From assembly GCF_014873495.1 (NCBI RefSeq), contig NZ_JADBGF010000001.1, positions 3,968,001 to 4,032,000 on the forward strand: 64,000 bases of DNA. Reading direction: 5' to 3'. This DNA comes from Streptomyces stelliscabiei. Its GTDB lineage: Bacteria > Actinomycetota > Actinomycetes > Streptomycetales > Streptomycetaceae. Shown here piece after piece: positions 53,279-61,828 of the stretch. The stretch's first letter is position 1, and each line of letters begins with the position of its first letter. The translations under genes and the position numbers were made by a program. A model generated the notes under the pieces. That model was given only the letters and a program-made list of their open reading frames with translations. It did not search any database and was not told where the DNA came from.

Positions 53279-53467
53279 GTATGCCCCCTCAATCGTTGCG
53301 GAACGGACGACGTGCGGCAGATCTGTCACCGGGGCGCGCCCGGCGCCGCACGACGGCCGAGGTGCTTGGAGGCAAACGGTAGGGCGACTTCACATCGGCC
53401 CACACCTGTAAAGCGCCGGATTGACAGGCCCCCTCGGGCTCCGTCTTCCCACCGGTCTCCGATGTCG

Positions 53468-53968
53468 CTAGCCGCGCCTCTTGCAGGGCCGGCGTTCGGG
53501 GAGCCGTCTCATCAGGGACCGCCAGTCCGGCAGGTCGATCTCGACGAGGACGGTCTTGCCGGGCGGTCTGCCGTCCTGGACCTCCCAGCGGTCGGCCAGC
53601 GCGTCGACCAGAACCAGACCGCGCCCGCCCTCGTCCAGGGGGCGGGCCGGCCGTACGGTGCCGGGGCGTGGCGGCAGGCGTTCGGCGCGGGTGTCGGTGA
53701 CCTCGATGCGGAGGGAGCCGGTGGGCAGGGAGAGGCGCAGCTCGAAGTCCCGGCCCGGGACGCGGCCGTGGGTCACCGCGTTGGCCGCCAGCTCGGCCAC
53801 GACCGCCGCCGCCCGGTCGGAGGGGTCCGACCCGTACCGGATGCCCCAGGCGTGCAGCTGGTTCAGGGCCAGGTGCCGGGCCAGGCGGGCGCCCAGCGGG
53901 GTCGAGCTGAAGCGCTGCGTGAACGTCGGTGCCGTCAGCGTGTGGCGCGCGGCGGGCGGTGCGGTCAT
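53468..53968 (-). CDS. RsbW-like ATP-binding protein of the second whiJ-type locus
   Basis: A 166-residue GHKL-type ATPase. The N-box is VVAELAANAVTHGRV, the G1 box EVTDTRAERLPP and the G2 box DEGGRGLVLVDALADRW. The motifs are closer to the RsbW consensus than in the copy at 24791. The last 20 residues are strongly basic (RRLPERRPCKRRG). It is divergent from the XRE regulator at 54126 and shares its promoter region with it, as in the first triad. Confidence 0.88.
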   Translation of the reverse strand: MTAPPAARHTLTAPTFTQRFSSTPLGARLARHLALNQLHAWGIRYGSDPSDRAAAVVAELAANAVTHGRVPGRDFELRLSLPTGSLRIEVTDTRAERLPPRPGTVRPARPLDEGGRGLVLVDALADRWEVQDGRPPGKTVLVEIDLPDWRSLMRRLPERRPCKRRG

Positions 53969-54012
53969 GTCGCCAATGTGGCCTGCGGGAAGCCCGGTTC
54001 GCCAGCTTCACG

Positions 54013-54059
54013 CCGCGTACGCCGAGGCAGCGTACGCGGTTACTCACTGGACGGTACCG
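54013..54059. promoter_or_regulatory. Operator-like palindromes between ATPase and XRE genes (second triad)
   Basis: CCGCGTACGC (54013-54022) and GCGTACGCGG (54030-54039) are perfect 10-nt inverted arms with a 7-nt spacer. CGGTACCG (54052-54059) is a second perfect palindrome. The heptamer ACGGTAC in it (54051-54057) also occurs in the matching spacer of the first triad (24698-24704). Confidence 0.65.
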
Positions 54060-54125
54060 GTGACGTGCTGTGACCATGAGCGGGGAACGGTGTGGTTCGG
54101 CGGGCGGGTGCGCGGGAGGTGGCCC

Positions 54126-54983
54126 ATGGTGGCCGACAGCGGCGGCGGCATGGCGGCGACGGGGATGGGCGGCGGGGAGCCGGAGGCGTCCGACAGCCTG
54201 CGGACGTTCGGGGCGATGGTCCAGGCGTTGCGGGAGCACGCGGGGCTGGGCCGCGAGGAGTTGGCCGACGCCGTCGGGTACTCCAAGCACATGGTGGCGT
54301 CGGTGGAGTTGGGACGACGGATGCCGGACGCGGCGTTCGTGGAGGGGGTGGACCGGGAGCTGGGGGATACGGGGGCGCTGGTACGGGCAGCCCAACACCT
54401 CGGGCGGCAACCGGGGTTGGCGGCGTGGTTCAGGAAATGGGCCAGGTTGGAGGCGGGGGCGATCACGTTGTACACGTACGAATGCCGCATGATCCCGGGC
54501 CTGTTGCAGACCGAGGCGTATCTGCGGGCGATGTCGGCCGACCAGCTCCCGCCCATGGATGACCAGCAGATCGAGGAGCGTTGGGCCGCTCGTGCCGAGC
54601 GACAGCAGCGCTTCGCGGAACGCGCGAACACTGCTTTCAGCTTCATCCTCGAAGAGCACCTGTTCCTTCGACGCACAGGAGGGGCCACAGTCACGCGAGG
54701 GCTCCTTGACCGGGTGCTGCAAGTCGCCGAACTGCGCAATGTCGATATCCAGATCATGCCTCTGGTGCAGGAGTCGCACTCCGGGTTGCACGGGCCGATC
54801 CGGCTCTCGGAGAGCCCAGAGAACCGGTGGTTCGCCTACAACGAGGGACAGGAAAGCGGTCAGCTGATCTCCGACGCGAAAGTGGTCAGCGTCCTTAAGC
54901 AGCGGTATGTCAGGATGCGTTCGCAGGCTCTCACCATCCAAGACTCCGTGAGCCTGTTGCGGCGGATGCGAGGGGACCTATGA
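54126..54983 (+). CDS. WhiJ-type XRE regulator (HTH + DUF5753), second copy
   Basis: A 285-residue regulator. The XRE domain reads FGAMVQALREHAGLGREELADAVGYSKHMVASVELG. The DUF5753 domain has YECRMIPGLLQTEAYLRAM, FILEEHLFLRRTGG, VDIQIMPLVQESHSGLHG and the closing DSVSLLRRMRGDL. The ATG at 54126 follows GGGAGGTGG; the open frame before it is a shadow of the divergent ATPase gene. It is coupled to the DUF397 gene by ATGA. Confidence 0.92.
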   Translation: MVADSGGGMAATGMGGGEPEASDSLRTFGAMVQALREHAGLGREELADAVGYSKHMVASVELGRRMPDAAFVEGVDRELGDTGALVRAAQHLGRQPGLAAWFRKWARLEAGAITLYTYECRMIPGLLQTEAYLRAMSADQLPPMDDQQIEERWAARAERQQRFAERANTAFSFILEEHLFLRRTGGATVTRGLLDRVLQVAELRNVDIQIMPLVQESHSGLHGPIRLSESPENRWFAYNEGQESGQLISDAKVVSVLKQRYVRMRSQALTIQDSVSLLRRMRGDL

Positions 54984-55177
54984 GTGCGACCCAACTGGTC
55001 TGGTTCAAGAGCAGCTACAGCAGCGCTTCCGGCGACGACTGCGTCGAGGTGGCCGTAGCCCTCCCCCACGCCATCCACATCCGCGACTCCAAGACGAACA
55101 CCGAACCCGGCCCCCGGCTCACCCTCTCCCCCACCGCCTGGGCCGACTTCGTCCCGTACGCCGCCGCTCAGGACTGA
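54980..55177 (+). CDS. DUF397 small protein, second copy
   Basis: A 65-residue protein with VWFKSSYSSASGDDCVEVAV and IHIRDSK, followed by LTLSPTAWADFVPYA, the full DUF397 pattern. It overlaps the XRE regulator by 4 nt and completes the triad. It is followed 8 nt later by the AraC-type gene, so all three may share a transcript. Confidence 0.92.
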   Translation: MSATQLVWFKSSYSSASGDDCVEVAVALPHAIHIRDSKTNTEPGPRLTLSPTAWADFVPYAAAQD

Positions 55178-55184
55178 CCCCGAC

Positions 55185-56186
55185 ATGATCGGAACGGTCT
55201 TCCGGAGCGACGACGTGCCCAAGGAGCACCGGTTCGAGTACTGGGGCGAGTTGATGCACCGGGCGATCGCGCCCAGTCACATGAGCAGCCTGTTCGCCGA
55301 CGACTTCTGGGCGGAACAGCGGCTGATGGAGCTGGGCCCGGTGCTGGTGTGGCCGACGTCGCACCTGCCGACGGGGTTCCGGCGTACCGAGAAGCAGGTG
55401 CGGCAGTCCGACCCGGAGATGTACCACCTGTCGCTGGTGCTCGGCGGTGACCTGGGGTTCGAGCATGTGGGGCGGGCCGAGGCGTACGGCCCGAGCGATC
55501 TGTGGCTGAGCGACACCTCACGGCCGTACGAGGTGCACCTGCCGACCGACCGGGGCCGCCAGGTGATCACGGGGGTGGGTGTGGACTTCCCCAAGGCGCT
55601 GGTGCCCCTGCCGCCCGCCCGCATCCAGCAGCTGCTGGGACGGCGGCTGCCGGGGCGGGAGGGGGTGGGCGCCCTGCTGACGGGGTTCCTCACCGGCCTG
55701 GAGCAGCAGGGCGACGTTCTCCAGCCGTCCGACGCGCCCCGCCTCGGCACCGTCCTGATCGACCTGCTGTCGGCGTGGTTCGCGCAGGTGCTGGAGGCGG
55801 AGGACGCGCTGCCGCCGGAGACCCGCCAGCGGGCTCTGGCGACGCGCGTACGGGCGTTCATCCGCCAGAACCTGCACGACCCCGAGCTGGCACCGCCCGT
55901 GATAGCGGCGGCGCATCACATCTCGCTGAGCTATCTGCACCGGATCTTCCAGGAGGACACCCCCGGCGAGACGGTCGCGGCCTGGATCCGCGTCCAGCGC
56001 CTCGAAGGCGCCCGCCGCGACCTGGCGGACCCCAACCTCACCTCCACGCCCGTCCACACCATCGCCACCCGCTGGGGGATGGTCCGCGCCTCCGACTTCA
56101 CGCGGGCGTTCCGGAGCGCGTACGGGGTGTCGCCCATGGAGTACCGCGTGCTGGTACAGGCGGGGGCCGTGCGGGAGGCGGGGTAG
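55185..56186 (+). CDS. AraC family transcriptional regulator
   Basis: A 333-residue regulator. The N-terminal half is an AraC-binding-like sensor domain (EMYHLSLVLGGDLGFEHVGRAE, with SDLWLSDTSRPYEVHLP). The C-terminal HTH_18 has two helix-turn-helices: LAPPVIAAAHHISLSYLHRIFQ and VHTIATRWGMVRASDFTRAFRSAYG, then the closing SPMEYR. The first residues (MIGTVFRSDDVPKEHRFEYWGELM) match AraC proteins annotated as activators in streptomycetes. It lies 8 nt after the DUF397 gene, which ties it to the whiJ-type locus. Effector unknown. Confidence 0.92.
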   Translation: MIGTVFRSDDVPKEHRFEYWGELMHRAIAPSHMSSLFADDFWAEQRLMELGPVLVWPTSHLPTGFRRTEKQVRQSDPEMYHLSLVLGGDLGFEHVGRAEAYGPSDLWLSDTSRPYEVHLPTDRGRQVITGVGVDFPKALVPLPPARIQQLLGRRLPGREGVGALLTGFLTGLEQQGDVLQPSDAPRLGTVLIDLLSAWFAQVLEAEDALPPETRQRALATRVRAFIRQNLHDPELAPPVIAAAHHISLSYLHRIFQEDTPGETVAAWIRVQRLEGARRDLADPNLTSTPVHTIATRWGMVRASDFTRAFRSAYGVSPMEYRVLVQAGAVREAG

Positions 56187-56347
56187 ACCCGTCGACAACG
56201 TGCCCGTGGACGCACAGGCGCGGCCGGGGGCACTCTGGCCGAGGAAGGGCAGGTGGAAGGTGGTCAGGCCCATCCTGGCGGAGGGTCGGCGCGTTCGGGC
56301 CGGCCCGCGGCCCCAGCCACCCGGCGGAACCGGCCGCGGCCCGTCCG

Positions 56348-56740
56348 TCAGCGAGTCAGGTCCATGACCCCGACCCCGAGCCCCTGATAGGCGTCCGGCT
56401 CCACCGTGGCGATCAGCGCGCCCATGGGAATCGTCTGGTTCGGTCTGGCGGCGTGGACCGCGGCCGAGGCGCTGTGGGAGACGCCGGCGCGGCTCAGGTC
56501 GGCGATGGTGACGGCCATGGCGTAGTCGTCGTCGAGGACATGCAGTACGTCCACCAGTACGCCCACGTGCTCCACCACGCCCGAACGCAGACGCTCGGCT
56601 TCCAGGAGACATAGAACAGGCACCCACAGGCGAACGTCATCGCTCGCCGCCGCCGCGTGGACGAGACCGGAGACCTGCTTGTCGCCTCCCAACGCCAAGA
56701 GAGTCGGGGTGTCGAGGACGTAGTGCTCGGTATCCCTCAA
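56348..56740 (-). CDS. vapC: PIN-domain toxin (VapC-like)
   Basis: A 130-residue probable RNase. The first acidic residue of a PIN site is in YVLDTPTLLALGGD, Glu in LCLLEAERLR is the second, and Asp in VTIADLSRAG is a possible third. It starts with TTG at 56740, which overlaps the antitoxin stop (TTGA); no ATG or GTG fits. It is more diverged than typical VapC, so activity is not certain. Confidence 0.72.
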   Translation of the reverse strand: MRDTEHYVLDTPTLLALGGDKQVSGLVHAAAASDDVRLWVPVLCLLEAERLRSGVVEHVGVLVDVLHVLDDDYAMAVTIADLSRAGVSHSASAAVHAARPNQTIPMGALIATVEPDAYQGLGVGVMDLTR

Positions 56741-57018
56741 CGGGACGACTCCGCTTCGGCGAGAGCTACCCGGTGAGCCGCGGTGGCCTCCCGCATCTTG
56801 CGCCGCATCTCGGCGGACTCCTCGTCGGACACGTCATGTCCGAACCGATCGGCGAGCAGGACACGGATACGGTCGGCCCGTTCCCTGATCTGCTCGGGAG
56901 TCAGCGTCTGCGCCGCTATGTCCTGCATCAGCGCGCGAAGGCTGGTGCCGCGAGCCTCGGCCACGGCGGCGAGCTGGTCACGGACTTCGGCGGGCACACG
57001 GATCATGACATCGGACAC
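56737..57018 (-). CDS. vapB: VapB-like antitoxin
   Basis: A 93-residue protein starting with GTG at 57018: VSDVMIRVPAEVRDQLAAVAEARG, a ribbon-helix-helix-like N terminus with the pattern IRVPAEVRDQL. The C-terminal half is helical and charged (DEESAEMRRKMREATAAHRV), suited to wrapping a toxin. It overlaps vapC by 4 nt. A palindrome over its promoter fits autoregulation. Confidence 0.8.
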   Translation of the reverse strand: MSDVMIRVPAEVRDQLAAVAEARGTSLRALMQDIAAQTLTPEQIRERADRIRVLLADRFGHDVSDEESAEMRRKMREATAAHRVALAEAESSR

Positions 57019-57023
57019 GCGGC

Positions 57024-57042
57024 GAGTATACGTGACGTATAC
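57024..57042 (-). promoter_or_regulatory. vapBC operator over a probable leaderless promoter
   Basis: GTATACG-TGA-CGTATAC (57026-57042) is a perfect 7-3-7 palindrome. On the minus strand the -10-like TATACT (57029-57024) is in its right half and ends 5 nt before the vapB GTG at 57018, so transcription would begin at or beside the start codon. Confidence 0.72.
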
Positions 57043-57092
57043 ATCCCGCGTCGCCGGAGCAGGGCCCCGCGAACCCTCTCCGCCAACTCCTG

Positions 57093-58208
57093 CTAGAACG
57101 CGCTCAGCCCGTAGCGGGCCAGCACCCAGTGCACCGGCTGGAAGAAGGTCCGGTACTGGTTCTGGGCGCTGTTGCACGAGGCATCCTTCGGAGTGTTGGT
57201 CGCGGAGGTGATGCCGAGCGCGTCGGTTCCCGCCCACAGAGGACCGCCGCTGTCTCCGGGCAGGGCGCAGTGCGAGGTCTCGATCATGTTCTTCATGACC
57301 TTGCCGCTGGGGAAGGTGAAGGTCACGCTCGGGTTGATCACCTGGCCCACCAGGTCGCTGCTGACGGCGCCGGCGCGTTTGACGGACTCACCGTCCTGGG
57401 GGTAGCGGGAGTCGGTGATCTCGAACGTGGCGCCGGCCGCCCGGACCGCCCCGTAGGCGGCGACGTCGTCGTTGAGGTACTCGATGACGGCGTAGTCCTT
57501 GTCGACCTCGCCGAAGTCCCACCATTCCGTGCGCTTGCCCAGGTAGATGCCGCCGGCCTCCCGGTGCCAGAACCTCTCGTCGTCGGTGCTCGCGCAGTGC
57601 CCGGCGGTGACGAAGTACCTCTTGCCGGAGGAGTCGCGGACGTTGAACCCGAGAGTGCAGTTCGTGGGGCCGTACGGCGCCACGATGCCGATACCGCCGA
57701 GGGATTCGTAGGCGGTCTCCTTGATCCCGCCGGGCAGCTCCTCGACACGCACCTTGTCGCCGTAACCGGCAACGAGGTCGGTGAGGCGTTTGTGGTCGGC
57801 GGCGGAGACGCCGTCGAAGATCGACACGGTCACCTGGTTGGTGCTCTGGTCGACGCCCCAGGCGGTGTTGGGGATCGGGTCGGTGTCGGCGATCCGCCGG
57901 TCGAGGGTGGTGCGCACGGAGTTCAGGTCGGCGGTGCTGTGCTCGACGACCTTGGCGGTGCCGCCCTGGGCACGGACGGTCCGCGCGGCGGCCTCGTCCG
58001 TGACGGCGACGACGAGCTGCCCGTCGCCGTCGTAGAAGGTGCCGCCGGTACGGTCGGCACCTATCGACGCGACCAGCGCTCTCACCTGGGCCGGTCCGGC
58101 CATCGAGGCCGGGACCGGGGTCGCGTTCGCGGTCGGCGCGGCCAGCACCGCGAACAGGCTGCAGATCGCCACCGTCATCGACGTGCGAGGGGTCGACAGT
58201 CGTCGCAT
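57093..58208 (-). CDS. Secreted chymotrypsin-like serine protease (S1, streptogrisin-type with propeptide)
   Basis: A 371-residue exported protease. The signal peptide (MRRLSTPRTSMTVAICSLFAV...) is followed by a propeptide of about 130 residues (ARTVRAQGGTAKVVEHSTADL, SVRTTLDRRIAD) like that of alpha-lytic protease and streptogrisins. The mature domain has the triad: His in FVTAGHCAS, Asp in VDKDYAVIEY and Ser in ALPGDSGGPLW. Cys pairs (TNCTLG/GHC; SHC/ASCNSAQ) are in the family's positions. The ATG at 58208 was chosen for the signal peptide. It lies alone; a strong terminator separates it from the sugar operon upstream. Confidence 0.92.
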   Translation of the reverse strand: MRRLSTPRTSMTVAICSLFAVLAAPTANATPVPASMAGPAQVRALVASIGADRTGGTFYDGDGQLVVAVTDEAAARTVRAQGGTAKVVEHSTADLNSVRTTLDRRIADTDPIPNTAWGVDQSTNQVTVSIFDGVSAADHKRLTDLVAGYGDKVRVEELPGGIKETAYESLGGIGIVAPYGPTNCTLGFNVRDSSGKRYFVTAGHCASTDDERFWHREAGGIYLGKRTEWWDFGEVDKDYAVIEYLNDDVAAYGAVRAAGATFEITDSRYPQDGESVKRAGAVSSDLVGQVINPSVTFTFPSGKVMKNMIETSHCALPGDSGGPLWAGTDALGITSATNTPKDASCNSAQNQYRTFFQPVHWVLARYGLSAF

Positions 58209-58384
58209 GGATCGCGCCTCCGTGGGCTCCGTGAGCAGGGACCACGGCGTGATCGATCGCCGTGCACGGAAGCAGCATGTGCCGTGGGCACCGACCTTGT
58301 CATTGGTGGTAGATCCACAGAAGTCTTGCCTCTGCGTCCACTCCCGCTCACATGATCCGTGCCGCCGCCCGGACTTGATACGCC

Positions 58385-58416
58385 GACGGCCTGTCCGCCC
58401 CCGCGGACAGGCCGTC
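58385..58416 (-). terminator. Strong hairpin terminator after the sugar operon
   Basis: GACGGCCTGTCCGC (58385-58398) and GCGGACAGGCCGTC (58403-58416) form a perfect 14-bp stem with a CCCC loop, 20 nt after the stop at 58437. Confidence 0.92.
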
Positions 58417-58436
58417 GTCACCACATCACCGGCTCG

Positions 58437-59282
58437 CTACGCCGCGTGCTCCACGAACCGCGCCGCCGTCTGCGCCAGCAACTCGCGGCCGTCGCCCGCC
58501 CACAGCTCGTCGTTGAACAGCTCGACCTCGATGGGGCCGGTGTAGCCCGCGGCCTCGACGTACGCCTTCCACTCGCGCATGTCGATCGCTCCGTCGCCGA
58601 TCTGGCCCCGGCCGGTCAGGACGCCCTGGGGCAACGGGGTGATCCAGTCGGCGAGTTGGAAGGTGTGGATGCGGCCGGAGGCGCCCGCTCGGGCGATCGC
58701 CGCCGGGGCCGTGTCGTCCCACCAGATGTGGTACGTGTCCACGGTCACGCCCACCTGGTCCGCCGGGAAGCGCTCCGCGATGTCCAGCGCCTGGGAGAGC
58801 GTCGACACCACGCAGCGGTCCGAGGCGAACATGGGGTGCAGCGGCTCGATGGCCAGGCGTACGCCGTTGGAGGCGGCGTAGGGGCCCAGCTCCGAGAGCG
58901 CGTCCGCGATGCGTTCCCGTGCGCCGCGCAGGTCCTTCGAACCCGCCGGGAGGCCGCCCGAGACCAGGACCAGTGTGTCCGTGCCCAGGGTCGCCGCCTC
59001 GTCGATCGCCTTGCGGTTGTCGGCCAGCGCCGCCGCCCGCTCGGCCGGGTCGATGGCCGTGAAGAAGCCGCCCCGGCAGAGGGTCGTGACCGACAGGCCC
59101 GCGTCGCGGACCAGTTTGGCCGTGGCGTCCAGGCCGTGCGCCGCCACCGGCTCGCGCCAGAGGCCCACGCCCCCGATACCCAACTCCACGCAGCCGTCGA
59201 CCAGTTCGGGCATCGACAGCTGCTTGACCGTCATCTGGTTGATGGAGAAGCGCTCAAGTCCGTTACTGGTACTGGTGCTCAC
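58437..59282 (-). CDS. Sugar phosphate isomerase/epimerase (AP endonuclease family 2)
   Basis: A 281-residue TIM barrel from GTG 59282 (VSTSTSNGLERFSINQMTVK). Metal ligands are probably Glu in LAIEPLHPMF, Asp and His in VTVDTYHIWWDD, His in IHTFQLADW and Glu in PIEVELFNDELW. It is the third gene of the operon with the DUF993 protein and the Gfo/Idh oxidoreductase, all with 4-nt overlaps. A keto-sugar isomerase or epimerase role fits; the substrate is unknown. The frame upstream of 59282 belongs to the DUF993 shadow. Confidence 0.88.
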   Translation of the reverse strand: MSTSTSNGLERFSINQMTVKQLSMPELVDGCVELGIGGVGLWREPVAAHGLDATAKLVRDAGLSVTTLCRGGFFTAIDPAERAAALADNRKAIDEAATLGTDTLVLVSGGLPAGSKDLRGARERIADALSELGPYAASNGVRLAIEPLHPMFASDRCVVSTLSQALDIAERFPADQVGVTVDTYHIWWDDTAPAAIARAGASGRIHTFQLADWITPLPQGVLTGRGQIGDGAIDMREWKAYVEAAGYTGPIEVELFNDELWAGDGRELLAQTAARFVEHAA

Positions 59283-60439
59283 TGGGCCACTCCGTACACC
59301 GCGAGCAGGTTCCCCATCCGGGCCTCGGCCAGCGCCGGATCCGGGAACAGGCCCAGCCCGTCGGCGAGTTCGTAGGCGCGCGCGAAGTGCGGGAGGGAGC
59401 GGGCCGACTGGAGGCCGCCGACCATCGTGAAGTGCGACTGGTGGCCGGCCAGCCACGCCAGGAACACCACGCCCGTCTTGTAGAAGCGGGTGGGCGTCTG
59501 GAAGAGGTGGCGGGACAGCTCGACGGTCGGGTCCAGGAGGTCACGGAAGCCCTGCACGTCACCCGTGTCCAGGACGCGGACCGCCTGCGCCGCCAGCGGG
59601 CCCAGCGGGTCGAAGATGCCGAGCAGCGCGTGGCTGAAGCCCTGCTCGTCGCCCGCGATCAGCTCGGGGTAGTTGAAGTCGTCGCCCGTGTAGCAGCGGA
59701 CGCCCTGCGGGAGCCTGCGGCGGATGTCGATCTCGCGCTGGGCGTCCAGCAGGGAGACCTTGATGCCGTCGACCTTGTCGGGGTGGGCGGCGATGACGGC
59801 GAGGAAGGTCTCCGTGGCCGCGTCGAGGTCCGACGAACCCCAGTAGCCGTCCAGCGCCGGGTCGAACATGGGGCCGAGCCAGTGCAGGACGACCGGCTCG
59901 GCGGCCTGGCGGAGCAGGTGGCCGTAGATCTCCAGGTAGTCCTCGGGGCCCGAGGCCGCCGCCGCCAGTGCGCGCGAGGCCATCAGGATCGCCTGGGCGC
60001 CCGACTCCTCGACGAGCGCGAGCTGCTCCTCGTACGCCTTGCGGATCTCCGGCAGGGAGGCCGCCGCCGGGTCGGTGAGCTGGTCGGTGCCCACACCGCA
60101 GGCGATCCGGCCGCCGACGGCCTTCGCCTCGGCCGCGCTGCGGCGGATCAGCTCCGCCGCGCCCGCCCAGTCGAGGCCCATGCCGCGCTGCGCGGTGTCC
60201 ATCGCCTCGGCGACGCCCAGGCCGTGCGACCACAGATGGCGACGGAAGGCGAGGGTGGCGTCCCAGTCGACGGCGGCGGGCGAGTCCGGGGACACGTCCG
60301 CGAAGGGGTCCGCGACGACGTGCGCCGCAGAGAAGACCGTACGGGAGGTGAGGAGGGTGCCAGGGGACACCGCCAGGGGCTCGGTGCGCGGGGTGTAGGC
60401 GCGCAACTGCCCTCCCGTAGCAGGGAGTTGGATCGTCAC
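59279..60439 (-). CDS. DUF993 family protein (dihydrodipicolinate-synthase-like TIM barrel)
   Basis: A 386-residue cytoplasmic protein. It starts with GTG 60439 (VTIQLPATGGQLRAY) and overlaps the oxidoreductase stop. Recognisable parts are RTVFSAAHVVADPFADVSPD, the helix segment AMDTAQRGMGLDWAGAAELIRRSA, GRIACGVGTDQLTDP, the strand VDGIKVSLLDAQRE with a Lys suited to a Schiff base, and RCYTGDDFNYPELIAGDE. The family resembles DHDPS/aldolase barrels, so an aldol cleavage or dehydration of a sugar acid or keto-sugar is a reasonable guess, not a proven one. Confidence 0.82.
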   Translation of the reverse strand: MTIQLPATGGQLRAYTPRTEPLAVSPGTLLTSRTVFSAAHVVADPFADVSPDSPAAVDWDATLAFRRHLWSHGLGVAEAMDTAQRGMGLDWAGAAELIRRSAAEAKAVGGRIACGVGTDQLTDPAAASLPEIRKAYEEQLALVEESGAQAILMASRALAAAASGPEDYLEIYGHLLRQAAEPVVLHWLGPMFDPALDGYWGSSDLDAATETFLAVIAAHPDKVDGIKVSLLDAQREIDIRRRLPQGVRCYTGDDFNYPELIAGDEQGFSHALLGIFDPLGPLAAQAVRVLDTGDVQGFRDLLDPTVELSRHLFQTPTRFYKTGVVFLAWLAGHQSHFTMVGGLQSARSLPHFARAYELADGLGLFPDPALAEARMGNLLAVYGVAQ

Positions 60440-61593
60440 AGCTGAATCTCCGGTACGTCGAGACGGACGCCCTCGGCCGAGGACTTCAGGCCCAGTTCGG
60501 CGAGCTGGACGCCGCGGGCGCCGGCCAGCAGGTCCCAGTGGTAGGGCGCGTCGGCGTAGACGTGCTTGAAGAACAGCTCCCACTGCGCCTTGAAGCCGTT
60601 GTCGAACTCGGCGTTGTCCGGCACCTCCTGCCACTGGTCGCGGAAGGAGTAGGTGGCGGGGATGTCGGGGTTCCACACCGGCTTGGGGGTGGCGGAGCGG
60701 TGCTGGACACGGCAGTTGCGCAGACCGGCGACCGCCGAGCCCTCGGTGCCGTCGACCTGGAACTCCACCAGCTCGTCGCGGTTGACGCGGACGGCCCAGG
60801 AGGAGTTGATCTGGGCGATCGCGCCGCCGTCCAGCTCGAAGATGCCGTAGGCGGCGTCGTCGGCGGTGGCGTCGTAGGGCTTGTCCTGCTCGTCCCAGCG
60901 CTCGGGGATGTGCGTGGCGGTGAGGGCCTGGACGGACTTCACCCGGCCGAACAGCTCATGGAGCACGTACTCCCAGTGCGGGAACATGTCGACGACGATG
61001 CCGCCGCCGTCCTCCGCGCGGTAGTTCCAGGAGGGGCGCTGGGCCTCCTGCCAGTCGCCCTCGAAGACCCAGTAGCCGAACTCGCCCCGGATGGAGAGGA
61101 TGCGGCCGAAGAAGCCGCCGTCGATGAGGCGCTTGAGCTTCAGCAGACCCGGCAGGAACAGCTTGTCCTGGACGACGCCGTGCTTGATGCCGGCGGCGTT
61201 CGCGAGGCGGGCCAGCTCCAGGGCGCCGTCGAGGCCGGTGGCGGTCGGCTTCTCGGTGTAGATGTGCTTGCCGGCGGCGATGGCCTTCTTGATCGCCTCC
61301 TCGCGGGCCGAGGTGACCTGGGCGTCGAAGTAGATCTCGACGGTCGGGTCGGCGAGGACCGCGTCGACGTCCGTGGAGACGTTCTCCGGGTCCAGGCCGT
61401 GCTGCTCGGCGAGCGCCTTCAGCACGTGCTCCCGGCGGCCGACGAGGATGGGCTCCGGCCACAGGACCGTGCCGTCGCCGAGGTCCAGGCCGCCCTGCTC
61501 GCGGAGGGCGAGGATGGAGCGGACGAGGTGCTGGCGGTAGCCCATGCGTCCGGTCACGCCGTTCATGGCGATCCGTACGGTTCTGCGTGTCAC
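60436..61593 (-). CDS. Gfo/Idh/MocA family oxidoreductase
   Basis: An NAD(P)-dependent sugar or inositol dehydrogenase of 385 residues. The N-terminal Rossmann domain is modified (RIAMNGVTGRMGYRQHL), the family's Glu-Lys-Pro motif is in GKHIYTEKPTATG, and the C-terminal sheet domain contains VVDMFPHWEYVL (candidate His) and GAIAQINSSWAVR. It starts with GTG 61593 after GAAAGGA. It is the first gene of the operon and probably oxidises a hydroxyl group of a sugar before the isomerase and DUF993 steps. The operon is divergent from a LacI regulator. Confidence 0.92.
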   Translation of the reverse strand: MTRRTVRIAMNGVTGRMGYRQHLVRSILALREQGGLDLGDGTVLWPEPILVGRREHVLKALAEQHGLDPENVSTDVDAVLADPTVEIYFDAQVTSAREEAIKKAIAAGKHIYTEKPTATGLDGALELARLANAAGIKHGVVQDKLFLPGLLKLKRLIDGGFFGRILSIRGEFGYWVFEGDWQEAQRPSWNYRAEDGGGIVVDMFPHWEYVLHELFGRVKSVQALTATHIPERWDEQDKPYDATADDAAYGIFELDGGAIAQINSSWAVRVNRDELVEFQVDGTEGSAVAGLRNCRVQHRSATPKPVWNPDIPATYSFRDQWQEVPDNAEFDNGFKAQWELFFKHVYADAPYHWDLLAGARGVQLAELGLKSSAEGVRLDVPEIQL

Positions 61594-61677
61594 GGCCGGT
61601 CCTTTCGTTGGTGTGCGTTCGTGTCTGCGTACGCGTCCGGCGCCGCGTACGCCCGACGAAAGGGTGAGCGTCACAGC

Positions 61678-61734
61678 AAGCGCTTTCTATCCAACTAGAA
61701 GCTAGCCTCTGGGCAGCGGTCTATACAAGACCGC
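61678..61734. promoter_or_regulatory. LacI-type operators between the sugar operon and its regulator
   Basis: AAGCGCTT (61678-61685), within GCAAGCGCTTTC, is the classic LacI-family half-site pair. A second inverted repeat, GCGGTCT-N5-AGACCGC (61716-61734), lies closer to the regulator. Both fall in the shared 235-nt promoter region. Confidence 0.82.
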
Positions 61735-61828
61735 GAGGGGGTCGAGTTGTTCGAGGGGGCGAACGGCGATCGCGGTCGTAAGGTTCCCCGACAGCCCGAA
61801 CATCACGCGCACCGGAGGACGAGCAACG

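Noticed and set aside
60436..61593. The Gfo/Idh gene as the missing iolG of the inositol cluster
   Set aside because: It is 50 kb away in a self-contained operon with DUF993 and its own LacI regulator, and its N-terminal motif differs from typical inositol dehydrogenases; a different substrate is more likely.
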